Assembly: GCA_025766275.1 (NCBI GenBank)
Contig: JAFKAC010000094.1
Coordinates: 62,001 to 126,000, forward strand
Reading direction: 5' to 3'
Source of the DNA: Lactarius indigo
Lineage: Eukaryota; Basidiomycota; Agaricomycetes; Russulales; Russulaceae
DNA length: 64,000 bases
Shown: in pieces, positions 21,850-32,905 of the stretch
How positions within the stretch are numbered: position 1 is the stretch's first letter
How the letters are laid out: each line of letters begins with the position of its first letter
Notes under the pieces: model-generated
The model's database searches: none
Told to the model about the DNA's origin: nothing
Seen by the model: only the letters and a program-made list of their open reading frames with translations
Made by a program: the position numbers and the translations under genes

Positions 21850-22562
21850 GTCAGCTGACTCAACTCGGTGTGCGTCGCAAGGTGGGTCGTGCGAACCCGG
21901 GGCATAGGGTCCGTGGTGAATTGGCAGTGTAGGCGCTGTGAAGTGACGAAGGAGAACGCAGTTCCCGCGCGAGATCCCGTGTCGTGTGATGCATGTGATG
22001 TGTGAGTGTCGTAACAGGCGCAACCTCCTCGAGGGCCCTACAGCACTGCATCTCTCCTTTATGACTCGGAAATGAAATCCAAATTCGAGCCCAGCTCAAG
22101 CACTCCGCTCCACATGTTGTTGCTTCTCTACGAATATTCTCTAGGTGGGAATCTGGTCGTGGGCTCTCAATAATTCTGTGACTGGGCCCAAAATGGTACT
22201 CAAAGGAGCTCGCAGGCCTCCAGATGGGACTTTCCATTACAGATACATATAAACACTCAACATGCTGTGACATGCTCGACCTCGACTCGCCCCACGCACT
22301 CACAAACTTGCCAGTGGCACCAACTCTTTGATCTGAATAATGCCTTTCGCCATCGACAGCGTTGCACTCCCCCTCACCGCACATACACGCCATGGCGAGT
22401 GGTCGCAGACACAGGCAATAACAAGTGTACAGCCGCGCACAGGAGCCGAAATGGTTGTGAGGTCCAATGACAATGCAGCCCGAAGTGAAAAGGCTGAACG
22501 ACTGCGGGGAGGATGTTGCGTATGACGCCAATGTGTATTGCTTGCCTATGTGCAGCTGACCC
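21850..22562 (-). repeat. Upstream repeat R1, copy 4 (inverted)
   Basis: From 22562 leftward on the minus strand it reads GTCAGCTGCACATAGGCAAG, then CAGTCGTTCAGCCTTTTCAC and the other R1 landmarks, ending near 21850. It lies 0.9-1.6 kb before copy D. Open frames on either strand are not shared with other R1 copies. Confidence 0.6.
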
Positions 22563-22689
22563 GACAGGTTTGTGCCCGTGCTCCTAGGATTTCTCATTTA
22601 GTTGTTGTTGCTGCTTTCCATGTTGCAAGTGTGCATTTTGCGACTAGGAAATTGTCGCACGGAGATGCACTGGTGCTACATTTCCGAGT

Positions 22690-22935
22690 GACTCATCTTG
22701 CTTTCATTTTCTTTCTTTACGCCTCCGTACTTGTTGACTCGACGTACTGTATGACCCGGAGGCATTGTAACTCGACTTTCCGTATGACTCAACGACTACA
22801 GTACTTAAGGACCTTTTTGTAACCCATAGAGCTCTAAGCTCGGCTTACTGTATTTAACTGCGGTATTTTCTCGTATACATCTCTTTGGTTTCACGGAAAA
22901 CGACCCCCAAACCGCCTCGATTCCGAGTCCCCTCT
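22690..22935 (-). repeat. Upstream repeat R0, copy 2 (inverted)
   Basis: The minus strand shows GGTCCTTAAGTACTGTAGTC and GAGTCATACGGAAAG/GGGTCATACAGTACG words, matching 60-340. It is the outermost recognisable part of the copy D unit; about 190 bp further right the MFS gene resumes. Confidence 0.5.
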
Positions 22936-23124
22936 CGTCTGGTGAATACTATACACTTCTCTGCACCATAGGCTGGTCCCCTTCCCTCCTGGTGCCGTAT
23001 CGAACCTAAAACAGAGCAGGGCAGTGACTCACAAGGAAAATATTGGCAATTTGAAAGAAATGTTCTTGCCAGTTTTGCAACCCCAAACTCTGCTGAAACA
23101 ATTGAGTCACTTGCTTCCACAGCA

Positions 23125-23640
23125 CGAGTGGCGCTCTTGGCCAGCGCTGGGTATTCTTAGTGATCCTGATCTTTGCGGGCTCATGCACACTGCTTAGCTC
23201 CTTTGTCCTCGAGACATATGTGCCCGTACTCCTCGCGCAGAAGGCAAATCGCTTGCGCGCAGCGGATCCGGTGAAGAATAAGGACATATGCAGAGAGCGA
23301 ACGCGTGCCGTCCTCGAACGCACCATCTTCCGCACATTCAAAATGTTGTTAGTCGAACCGATCTTGCTACTCACGACGATATACACCGCGCTCGCGTATG
23401 GCGTCATGTACGCGAGTATGTGTCACCTCCCTCCTACCGAAGAGCAAGATGTCTGACGTCTGACTTTGTGTCCGGTGTTCGAGGCTGTACCTTTAATCTT
23501 CATCCGCACACGTCACTTTCGGTCTCAAGTGACGGTCTTATTTTCATTGGTATCGGTATCGGCGCTGGACAGTCCTCGTTTTCCTTGATGCTGACGCGAC
23601 GGGCAATAGAACTACCTGGTAGACACTTACCTGATGTATG
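23125..23640 (+). pseudogene. MFS transporter fragment, middle part
   Basis: The frame SGALGQRWVFLVILIFAGSC, then ETYVPVLLAQKANRLRAADP and FRTFKMLLVEPILLLTTIYT followed by ALAYGVMYA, is the end of the N-terminal half, the central loop and TM7 of a polyamine/multidrug-type MFS transporter. The gene then breaks: the following EAVPLIFI and DGLIFIGIGIGAG pieces (about 23480-23580) are in other frames. It continues the fragment at 18168-18416, with only about 40 residues between the two parts missing. Dead. Confidence 0.8.
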
Positions 23641-23699
23641 CAGCTTCTCCTCGGCGGCGTTCGTACCCTGGGTTGATCTCAAAGTCGCCAAGTTCCTTA

Positions 23700-24961
23700 A
23701 GGAGGACGAATTGTTGGTGGTGCAGACAAGACAAACGGGGTAGTAAGTTAGATATCATGTTTTCTCACGACCTCCCAAGGACAGATACGAACACTGTCGT
23801 ATTCTCATCTGTAGCGTATCCCATTTCTGTAGTTTATCCTGTAGAACTACACCGCCGGACTGAGACTGACTGAAGTCAAATTTCATCGGAAACATTGACA
23901 ATGACGAGCGTGGGAATGTAGAGATTGATTTTGCAAGTCGCTTACCTGGTTTTCTGTGGGGGCATGACCGTGTGGCGCTGGTTGAGGAAGCGTGACGCAT
24001 AGGGAGAGGGGGCTCAGCGCGAAGACACACGGGGAGAAGAGAGTGAAAAAAATGCATCGCATTGTCAATCAGCGGGGGTAATCGGGGAGCAGCGGGGAGG
24101 GAAGGCATGTACCTGGAAACGAGTGACTAGGTAAATACGTAGCGGGCTAGTAGAAAATGGGCGGAAGCACGACGTGCTTCTCGATAGAAAAAAAACTGGG
24201 GTTTTGTGTCTGAGGCGAGGTCGCGACAGGTGGGCGGGAACGACCCGAGACGCGCCGACGGGCGAGGGACACAAAAACGCCACTTCATCGACCCATTGGC
24301 GTTTTGACAAATCAGGGAGCGGCGAGTGGGCGAAATAAAAAGAAACTGTTCTTTGAACCGGCTGAGAATACGGGGGGACATGTGGTGGCACGGAGGAAAG
24401 GAATGGGCACGTGGCGCCCGCGCAGACTATGCTCTACGCCTTCGCTCCTTCCTTGCTTCGGCTCAGACCGGCTACTGTAATGTGGCGAATTTTTAGAATA
24501 TTATATTTTGGTAAGGCACTGTACATGTTTTTCCGCCACACACATCGCACTGGGCGCATTTAAGTCCCTGAATGATGGCAGTGCTTGTCCCTTTACACTG
24601 TACGGCTGTACAATAAACTGGAGAATTATTGGAACCAATGGAAGAGTACCTGCGCACGGAGGCAGCATTTTCACTCTCCCTCATCCCTTCTTTCCTATCT
24701 TGGGCACTTTATTTCTATGACGAACATCGCTATTGAGAAAACAACGAGAAATGAATCTGGGTCCTGGGACACTGGGATCGACTGATGTGATCATTTGATC
24801 GCCATTGATCACTATGCGGGTATGGCGTTATAATAGACAGGACAAGGAACATAGCCGCATCGGGTCTCATTGGCAGACCTACTGTGATAAAATATGACTT
24901 GGAGGATCGGTTTGCCAGCGCATATCCTCACCCCTACGGACACCATGAAACAAGCATTGAA
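23700..24961. other. Intergenic, no gene supported
   Basis: I find no family match or repeat copy over most of this 1.2-kb stretch. A TATAAT-like word (GTTATAATAGACAGG, about 24828-24842) some 130 nt before the ATG at 24962 could be the core promoter of that gene, at a different distance from the rest of the family. Confidence 0.4.
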
Positions 24962-27039
24962 ATGGACTCTGAGGCGTCCAACCTGGATGGTGACATCGAG
25001 CTTCAGCCCACCAATAATATCGAGGCCGAACGTATCCGTATGTAGCATATCGACGTTGGAGAGAGCTTACCCTCACACACGTCTTAGGTGGTATCCATAA
25101 GGACTCGTCTGGAAAGCTCTGGTCAATCTATCTTGCCGAGGCTGATAAACACGACGAGGAGATAGCCGAGCTCTGGAGGGGGGAAGCGGATAGCACCCTT
25201 GTGTTCGTAAGTCCTAACATCCCCTCCTACGTTTATCGTCTAATCAAGGCAATCGCGAAGACTGGTCTCTTCTCCGCCGTTGTCGCCACCTTCGTCAATA
25301 TCAGTTACAACGACCTAGTTCCTGGCCCTACTGAGACAACAAACGCTTTACTTGAACGTATATCTCAGCAACTTGACAACATTTCCAACGGTCTCCCCTC
25401 TCAGGACGGTGTAACTTTCAGCAATGAACCCTTCACGCCGACTGCCGCCGCTGTCCGGGTCAACGTGACATGGTTCCTCAGTTTGGTCCTCAGCGTTGCC
25501 GCTGCGCTCAACGCGACACTATTCCAACAATGGTCTCGACGCTATCTGGAACTCACTCGGCGTCGTGTTGCACCTCACAAACGCGCACGAACCCGTGCGT
25601 ATATGTTCGACGGGATCGCGAGTTTCAAGATGTCCCGGGCTGTCAAAGCGATGCCTTTGCTCCTACATTTATCCATTTTCCTTTTCTTCGCCGGTCTCGT
25701 CGACTTTCTCTGGCAAGTCAGCCCCACCATCGGATTCTGGATTCTGGGGTTTATTTCGTTGTTCGCCCTCGCTTATTTGGCGGTGACGGTGCTACCAAAC
25801 ATATACCTCAACTGTCCCTATAGCACCCCAGTGTCGGAACTTTCGTGGCCATTATCTCAATATCTCCTTCTGTTCTTTCTTCAATTCGTCCATACCGTAG
25901 AAGGCTTATTCATCCTATACATTTTTTCTGGCCGGCAACCCATAATCAAACCCCGGATCGACGAACGTCGGAGATGGCTCAAAATTGGCCTTCAGAACAG
26001 TATTATGCGCAGCGCTGCAGAGGCACCGTCGACAATGGACGAGAACGCACTTTTCTGGACGCTTACAGTTCTTGACGATGATAGGGAGTTCGAAGACTTT
26101 GTCGCACGCGTACCCGGGTTTTACGACTCGGCCTCCGTCCCCAACGCGCCTTCAGTAATGCTTTCCCTCATGGATGATCAATCTCCCCAGTCAGACCAGT
26201 TCGATCCCGTCCTCGGATCCCGCATCGATGACCTCCTTAGGACATGCGTACCAGGCACCTCACCTCTCACGGAGCAACTGCGCAGAAATCGACTGCGGAT
26301 CTGCATGAGGACACTCTGGTATTGTGCGAAAGAATACAATCGACCCGGGAACACAAGTCCCTTGTCATCCTATGTCCACACCGTCTTCGCAAACCCGGAG
26401 ATGACTCGCCGGATCCAGTCCGAAGAGGACCCAGCTGCGCGCCTGATAGGGCACAGTTTCAGTTCCCTCATCGTCAAAAAGCTCGCACAGGACATCAGCT
26501 CTCGTACAGACGAAGGCCCCCGAGTCAAGGAGGCGGAACTATCGTGCTTAGCAGCCATCCTAGGCATGACGAACGCAAAGGTAGCGACTTTGCTCAGACA
26601 GCCGGGTACGATCGGTCTCGCGAACATCATCTCCTTCACGTCAAGCAAGGTGGAAACCTTGGTCGATGGAGGAGTACCGTCGGAAGTAGTGGAGATATTC
26701 CGAACGACACTCGACATTCTCCTCGCGGAGGTCCTTCTGGTTTTACCGAATGCCGAGCTGCCATCCGATCTGGTGGCCACTTTCCGAGAGGCATATTCCA
26801 ACGCAGAGCGATTTCCAGTTCCTGATTGGCTAAAGGACAGACTGGGCCAGATATCGGAAGTGTTGTCCGTGGTTCGTGACGAGCCAGAGGTGACTGGGAT
26901 GGCAATGCCCACACCTGAGCTGGGACTTCAAGTTGGATCTCCGGCCAATGCTTCTCATATATCATCACTATCTTGGTCACGGTTACCATCGGGCGAGAGC
27001 TCTGCAGTATGGGACAGTTTACTCAGTAGCACGAGATAA
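24962..27039 (+). CDS. DUF6535-like multi-pass membrane protein (copy E), divergent
   Basis: Exons 24962-25037, 25088-25206 and 25261-27039 give about 657 residues with intron phases 1 and 0. Exon 1 reads MDSEASNLDGDIELQPTNNI. Exon 2 carries KDSSGKLWSIYLAEADKHDE and ends STLVF. Exon 3 opens TGLFSAVVATF, but the family SYK(W/Q)LSP motif is changed to SYNDLVPGPTE. Hydrophobic parts include VNVTWFLSLVLSVAAALNAT, the LLLHLSIFLFFAGLVDFLW stretch and the LGFISLFALAYLAVTVLPN stretch, followed by NCPYSTP. The C-terminal half includes GSRIDDLLRTCVPGTSPLTE and a Ser-rich end. This is the most divergent intact copy and the closest source for the fragment at 18420. Intron 2 (54 nt) is stop-free in frame. 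The start was chosen because it joins exon 2 in phase 1. Confidence 0.82.
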
Positions 27040-27137
27040 GCCACCTTGTAACGAGGTGGGACCCATCGTAATCACTATGAGCGCCTTTATACGATTTGTC
27101 TTCGGTTCTGATTTGGCACGATTCAGCATGAATGCTT

Positions 27138-27208
27138 CATTTTTTTTGTTTTTTTTTGAACCCATTCTTGTCCGCCCGAGGGCAGAGTACCCTATGTGGC
27201 ACTACACG
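27138..27208 (-). mobile_element. 71-bp retroelement tail with target-site duplication
   Basis: On the minus strand this is GTGCCACATAGGGTACTCTG and following, then ATGGGTTCA and an A-rich tail. A 10-bp direct repeat ATGAATGCTT flanks it (27128-27137 and 27209-27218). The tail matches that at 11146-11225, so it is an extremely 5'-truncated insertion of the second non-LTR family. Confidence 0.75.
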
Positions 27209-27218
27209 ATGAATGCTT

Positions 27219-28686
27219 TGTATTTGGTAGCGACTTGGATGTACGATTACGTTCTCGAGTAGTAGAATAACTATCAAATACGCTCCCTCTTTGTGCTCAA
27301 TCACTTCATGATAACCATCCTCACAGTGTTTGCCCAACTTCTGGGCCCGACCCGTATGCTGTCGTTCCACAATCCATATGTGCTAGTGCAGGATGATCCT
27401 CTATCATGAAGGGGAATTTTCTCGAGGTTGCTTGGGCGCGGCGGCAGCATGCAGGATCAGCAGCTCTACGACTCTTGTGGCGTCACTGTCGCGATATTCC
27501 CGCGATTGGCCCGCACTCACCGCGAATCCGGAGAAGTACGACCGAAGTGCCAAATCTGTGGAAGTCCCTGAAGAGACAAAAGAAGCAAGATTCGCACTTT
27601 CGCAGTTGCCATATAAGGTTACATACCTTTCGGCCGTCTTCCTCCTTGCTCACGGACGCACCGCTCTCTTCTAGCACAGCAGTTTGTTACTTACGTGGTC
27701 AGGGAGAATCATCCATGGCAGTGTCATTTGGAAAAATAATCTGGCGAAGACGTAAATTGGTATTGCGCACTCCAAGTGACTAGGTCGGCACAGGTAGCAA
27801 CTCTGGTTATATTTTGGTGGCACATTGACATCTAGCGCTGCTGGGATAGAGACGATGGTACAGTACAACTTGCTGACGTGTCCATTTCCCGATCTCTGCT
27901 CACTGATTCGGAGAGTGCTGTATTCAGTTCGCTTGACCAGCGTCGCGACCCTATGTATTCATGGCGGGATGGTGATCTGCGCTCATCTCTCGCGTACTTC
28001 CCCGCCATAAAAGATGGGTTACGATTTTCCACGGCACATAGAGGTTTTGAGTGCATCTCGTGCCAGAGAACACCAGCAAATTCCCACTCACAGCCACTGG
28101 CAGCTACGCCCAGCTGGTGCCTAGGCACGCTAACGGCGGGCCGGTACAGAGTTCTTCGGCTTATTCGGATTATTGAATTGTGGACATCAATCACGGGACT
28201 GAATGATATCCGTATGAATTTTTTACGACCTGCCAATGCGTATTTTCACCTAGTTGACGGTGGATGTGCAGTCAGTGTGTGCGTCATCGTGTGCGGGTGC
28301 CAACGTGAGCGGAGACGTCGGGCCGGGATTAGAGGGATGCGGGGCTGCGGGTGCGGGAGTAGGTGCGGGAGGCCTAGTCTGCCTATTGTTGTTCCGCGCA
28401 GTCCGGAATCTTATAATTGCATTTCTCGCAATGAGACTCCAGGCAACAGTTTCACTCGATTGTGTGACTCAGTGGTTGGGTTGGACCATACCGACATCGC
28501 CAGCATCGCCTTGTCATTGACCTGTCAAGTGCCCGGACCAACCAACGCGTGGTGCTTATATACCCTCTGTAGGTAGGTGCCAGGAGATCATCGATCCTCA
28601 TTCCATCCAACACAGCCTTGCGACACCGAATACACCCCAAGTGCACGCTACACCAAAACTTTCAACCTCCTCCCCCCGTTTTCAAC
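27219..28686. other. Intergenic upstream of the F-box gene
   Basis: No gene is supported. A plus-strand open stretch at 27878-28576 has no recognisable domain, no good start and a composition unlike protein. A TATA-like word (CTTATATACC, about 28555-28564) lies roughly 125 nt before the F-box ATG and may be its core promoter. Confidence 0.4.
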
Positions 28687-30644
28687 ATGGGCGTCCAACT
28701 CCTCGGCCTCCCAGGCGAAATCCTAGTTCTCATCCTCTCCTTCCTGCCTCTTCGCGACATCACTGCCTGCAAACGTTCGTGTTGGCAGTTGCGTGGTGTC
28801 ATCAAGCAATCCGGACTATTACGATGCCGAATACGAACCATGAAAAACTACATCGAAGACCTTTCTCCCCCCAGCCTCTCGACTTGCGACTTCTTAGAGA
28901 GTTTGAAGAAGTGGGAGAAGGCCTGGCTGACTTTTGGCGTCGGGAAGGAGGTCACTGCGCACACCACGTATATACCCTACCGCGGTCGCAGTGACTTTCT
29001 GTTGCGGTCAGGGTATCTCGTAGAGATGCGCCACGGTGACGCTCCTGGCTTGTCCTACCTGGATTTGTCGTCCCAGCGCATCACCAATGGAGTCCAGTCT
29101 CCCCTCGGCTGGACAGATGTCCAACTCGCGGCCAACGTCAGCATCGGGGGATGGGCGCTGGACGTTGATCAAAATTTAGTAGCTGTCTCACTGCTATCGT
29201 GAGGCCTTTCCGCATATGGATATTCGTGCCTCCTTCTCCTCTAACATGTGCCTTTCAGCCGCCCAAGTCGAAAGAAACGCCTCGAGATTCGCCTGTTGGA
29301 CTTCCTCACGGGCACACACCACCATTCCGCATCCCTCCCAGGTATCCAGTTGGATTTCGAGGGTAAATATGATACGACCTTCGGGACCCACATGGAAATC
29401 ATGGGTGACAACATTGCCGTACTCCTTACTCATGGCTCGCTTCTGCGCCGTTATCAAACACTATATCTCGTCAACTGGGTCCAAGGTCGTGTCCAATGCG
29501 TGAGTCACGCCCTCCGGACTAGGACCACGTCCCCCCCTTCACATTCTTTAAATAGCGCCGGCGCACCCGGGTCGGCACATATTTTCCAGCCTTGACGTCC
29601 ATATCGGGAGACATCCTCGTCTTGGCCCGCAAACGGGACTGGGCATTGGAGCTGTGTAAGATCACAAGAGACGATGACCACAGCACTTTCGCTCTCTGGA
29701 CGCTTTGCACGCTCCAACTGCCGGCCGTCCACCCGAAAACCCGCACCGACCTTACGAACTGCAATAGAATGCCCTCAGGGGCACCCCATTCCTTCGCTAC
29801 CCCACGTTCCTCGACGCTCCCCTTCCGGAGTTCTCCCTCAGACTCGGTCCTAGCCTTCAGCGTCTGCGTCAGCCGCAGAGACAAGTCCTTCGCTGAATTC
29901 AGAAGATTATTCTTCTATGTCCTCCCTAGCACTCTCCGCTCGTTGGTAGCAGTGATCACGGGACGCGCCTCCGAGAAGGGAGGTGGCCAGTCGAGGCCGC
30001 GCAACGCCGCCTCAGGTTGGCTGCGCCGGCGCGCGGCCCGCTCGCGCCCGCCCTCACCAGTCATCGTGCCGTGGGCCGACTGGGGTCCACGGGCGACACG
30101 ATGGGTCAGTCCGTCGGCTGCTTTTGGACGGCAGACGTTATCAGGGATGCGGTGCGCGTTCGTGGAGCGAGGGTGGACGCTGCGGGTGCTGGATTTTAAC
30201 CCGGGACGCTTGCGCCGGGTGGTTGCCGTGCGCGAGAACGCGAAGGACGGAGAGAAGATGCTCATTCGGCTGGCAGTGACCACACCGAACACCATCCCTG
30301 CCGGACATTGTTTCCTGCAAGACTTTACATCAAGTCTTCCGTACTATGAGCTCAAGAGAAATGGAGTCAAAGGCAACTTCCTCATGGATGACGAATGGAT
30401 CGCGCAGATTGAGGTGGGCTCGATCGTTCGCACATGCAGTCCTTATGTTCATATGCCACTTTTTTTCAGAATGATTCCGTCTTCGAACCTGGCGGTTATT
30501 CTATTTCGGTACATTCGGTCCTTGGGAATAGCCCTAGGTCCCAGTAGAGTAGGCAGAGAGCGTGGTTGTACACTTGCTAGCATGGTTGTGCCCTCGAAAC
30601 TTGTAGCGTGCAGAAGGCCCTGCGATCGTGCGTTTCAATGGTAG
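28687..30644 (+). CDS. F-box protein
   Basis: The N-terminus (residues about 4-50) is an F-box: LLGLPGEILVLILSFLPLRD, then a CKRSCWQLRGVI stretch. F-box proteins bind SKP1 and recruit targets to SCF ubiquitin ligases. Three exons fit: 28687-29198, 29259-29499 and 29556-30644, about 613 residues. The first intron is phase 2 and ends TTTCAG, the second is phase 0 and ends TTTAAATAG; together they join DQNLVAVSLLS to RPSRKKRLEIRLLDF and VNWVQGRVQC to RRRTRVGTYFPALTSI. Short motifs LDVDQNLVAV and GDILVLARKRDWALELCKI are familiar from basidiomycete F-box proteins with a beta-propeller-like C-terminal part. The end is the weakest part: after LMDDEWIAQIE a further intron could start at GTGGGC (about 30415), giving a different last few dozen residues. 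An earlier in-frame start exists but 28687 fits the F-box best. Target unknown. Confidence 0.82.
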
Positions 30645-30802
30645 GCGAGCCTCGCGTCGGGCACGCGTTGATGCGTGCTGTGCACAGCCATCGGGGGGCA
30701 GAGGGTCGTCATCCGGGACCGTGCACGAGGCTTTATAATTAAGAGTTTGCCTCACTGACTGACCGTTATCTTTTTGTCTACCTTCCACCATCGCCCGACG
30801 CG

Positions 30803-32279
30803 ATGTTCTCATTCTTCTCTCGCAAGCAGCACCAAACACCAGCAGCCCCGAAGGAGTCAGATGCCATGGTCATCGACTCGGTTCCCCAACAGCTCCGCAC
30901 CCCGTCTCCATCAGAAGCGGCATCCAACGTTGGACTCGGTCCAGCCGCACATATGACCTCTCCCTCTCGTGAAACCCCCACCCTCGACCCTCCGAAACCA
31001 GCGTCGTTGCCACCCACACCAGAGGCGCTACACGCCCTCGTCTCCACGATACCTACAAAGACACTGCACGCATACGTGCTCGCGCATCTCCCCACCGCGC
31101 CACCAGACACGCTCGCAGCCCTCGCATCCTTCTTCGCGACGCTCGCACCTCCCCCGCGCCTCCACTGCGTGCGTTGCCATTCCGACTACACCGAAGTAGA
31201 GAACGACGACCGGTCGTGCCACGTCCCACATGACGACGAGAGCGCCGACGTCGAACGCGTCGGTATAGGCCGCGGCGGTAGCGAGTACGAGACGCATTAC
31301 GGCTGCTGCGGAAAGACCGTCGACGGTGAGGGCGACCTTGGCCCACCAGATGGCTGGTGCTATGAGGGAATGCACACGGTGAGCCCCCCCACTCACGACC
31401 CCTGCTACGTAAAAAAAGACTGACTCGACTCGCCAACAGACGGACGTGAAGCGTGCACGCTTCCGCGCAGACTCCACGCCCTCCAACGACATGCTCGACT
31501 CCTGCTTCCGACTCAACTGTCACAACATCCGCGCACGCCTCCCAGGCCCAGGCCCTCGCGCGAGCTCAAGCACAGGCGGCGTTCGCGCCAAGCGTGCCCG
31601 CCCGCCACCTGGGGACCTGGCAGACAGTGATGACGACGATGACGGTAATGCCTCGAGATACACGGAGGACAGCGGCATCGCGGATATCGCGCGGGGCGTC
31701 GGCACAATGGGCCAGAAGGCCAAAGGCGCGCGCAGGACCAAGGCCATCGCGAAAAAGCCCAAGCCATCCACTACGGCCACCACGGAGACGCCCGCTCGGG
31801 CCCACGTGCGCATCAAGGCGCCGCGCGGCGCAAGGGAAAGCGACGCGGAGAGCAGCAAGGCAGGCAGTATCAGTGCACCACCGGCGCCGGCAGCCGGAAC
31901 GCCCGCTTCTGCTTCTGCGTCGTCTCCCGCTCCTACTGCTGCAATTCCTTCGCGCAAGCGACGCCCTGCCGCCAAGCCGCGGAGGACTCCATCGCCCACT
32001 CGCAAGCCAGTCTCCGCCGCTAAGACACCTTCCACTCCCGCCCCTGCTACTCCGGCTGCGGCGTCTGCCTCGCTACCTGACTCGCCACCTGGGCCGCGCG
32101 GGCGTAAATCGCGGTCGCCATTCAAGATGGATTCTGTGGAGATCGTTGTGCGTTCGCGAAGCGCGACGCGGTCTCGGGTGCGCGGTAGTGGAGGGGAGAC
32201 GGCGGACGAGAAAATGATGACGGATGGTGAGGGAAAGGTGCGCAAGCGGCGAAAGCTTGCTGGCACCGGTGCGACGTGA
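30803..32279 (+). CDS. Cys/His-rich, probably zinc-binding nuclear protein (copy 1, long form)
   Basis: Exons 30803-31378 and 31440-32279 (phase-0 intron of 61 nt) give about 471 residues. After a Pro/Ser-rich start, a helical segment (PEALHALVSTIPTKTLHAYV and on) leads into a Cys/His cluster: C-x2-C-H at residues 122-126 (CVRCHSDYTEVENDD), SCHVPHDD (C139, H140, H143), GCCGK (C168, C169) and GWCYEGMHT (C186, H190). Across the splice, DSCFRLNCH adds two more Cys. The spacing suggests one zinc-binding domain; I know it only as a conserved basidiomycete protein without function. The C-terminal half is acidic (DSDDDDDG) then Lys/Ala/Pro/Ser-rich and ends KVRKRRKLAG, a likely nuclear signal. TATA-like TTTATAAT lies about 70 nt before the ATG. 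Shorter paralogues at 51591 and 57791 lack the roughly 130-residue Ala/Pro/Ser region. Confidence 0.75.
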
Positions 32280-32429
32280 AGTATTGTTCGAATCTATTTT
32301 ATCTATCACACTGTTTGCCTACATTATGATGTCATGCAGATTATGTTTTTACTGTCGTGTCGAGCACATATGTCACATAATTACATGTAATCTTCTACTG
32401 TCGGACCCTAGGTGGGTTCAAAAATACTG

Positions 32430-32780
32430 TACGGTACGCTTCGCGTCCTCTCTGGGACCTCTCCGAGGAACAAGCCAACTGGCCGCTACCTCTGAATCAC
32501 GTCCCACGGCCCACGAAATACTCCCAAGTTGCTCAAGTTAAGTTGAGCAGATATCGGACATGCTACAACCGAGCTCGTCGTCTCCTCAGGCTGAACCTGC
32601 ACAATAGTCATGGGCCAATATTTCCCATATCTTGCAGCAATCGCGCGAAAACCAGGTGTGGATTGAAGGGGCGCTCGGATGGCTTTTCTTAGACTCAAGC
32701 AGGGCACCATGTTCCACGAGCGGCTACAACGCGGCGCTGTTCCCTGTAATTTACCACACGTGTTTCCAAGTGGACACGCC
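32430..32780 (+). pseudogene. Relic of a DUF6535-gene 3' end
   Basis: Scattered blocks match the end and 3' flank of the gene at 32906-34963. They are CTTCGCGTCCTCTCTGGGAC (the RVLS region), GAGCAGATATCGGACATGCT (QISE region), GCGCGAAAACCAGGTGTGGA and the 3' flank words ACCATGTTCCACGAGCGGCT and CCCTGTAATTTACCACA. No open frame survives. A DUF6535 gene therefore once ended here, just before the start of the next copy, so this spot had two copies in tandem. Confidence 0.65.
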
Positions 32781-32822
32781 CTTTTCATCTCTGAGTCGTC
32801 CGCGAAACACGTTTCCATCCAG

Positions 32823-32828
32823 TATAAA
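32823..32828 (+). promoter_or_regulatory. TATA box of copy F
   Basis: TATAAA in the context CCAGTATAAAGTCC, starting 83 nt before the ATG at 32906. The spacing matches the TATA boxes of the paralogues at 48324, 54125 and 61875 (76-79 nt). Confidence 0.6.
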
Positions 32829-32905
32829 GTCCTCTCCATGTTCATCGTGTTGTTGACTAACCCTCTCTCTCCATAGTAGCTCCGTCACATCCTTCGACCC
32901 CAGAA

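Noticed and set aside
22854..23407. Minus-strand open frames over the MFS region
   Set aside because: They overlap the recognisable plus-strand MFS fragment and the R0 repeat and show no family match.
27878..28576. Plus-strand open frame of 232 codons before the F-box gene
   Set aside because: No domain, non-ATG start, Arg/Cys/Gly-rich low-complexity composition and no repeat elsewhere; no basis to call a gene.
31453..32217. Second plus-strand frame of 254 codons over the same exon
   Set aside because: It is an out-of-frame reading of the GC-rich exon 2; the frame joined to exon 1 by good splice sites is conserved in two paralogues and this one is not.
31520..32266. Long Ala/Pro/Arg-rich open frame on the minus strand
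   Set aside because: It lies opposite exon 2 of the Cys/His gene, whose biased codon composition keeps the reverse frame open; no motif supports it.
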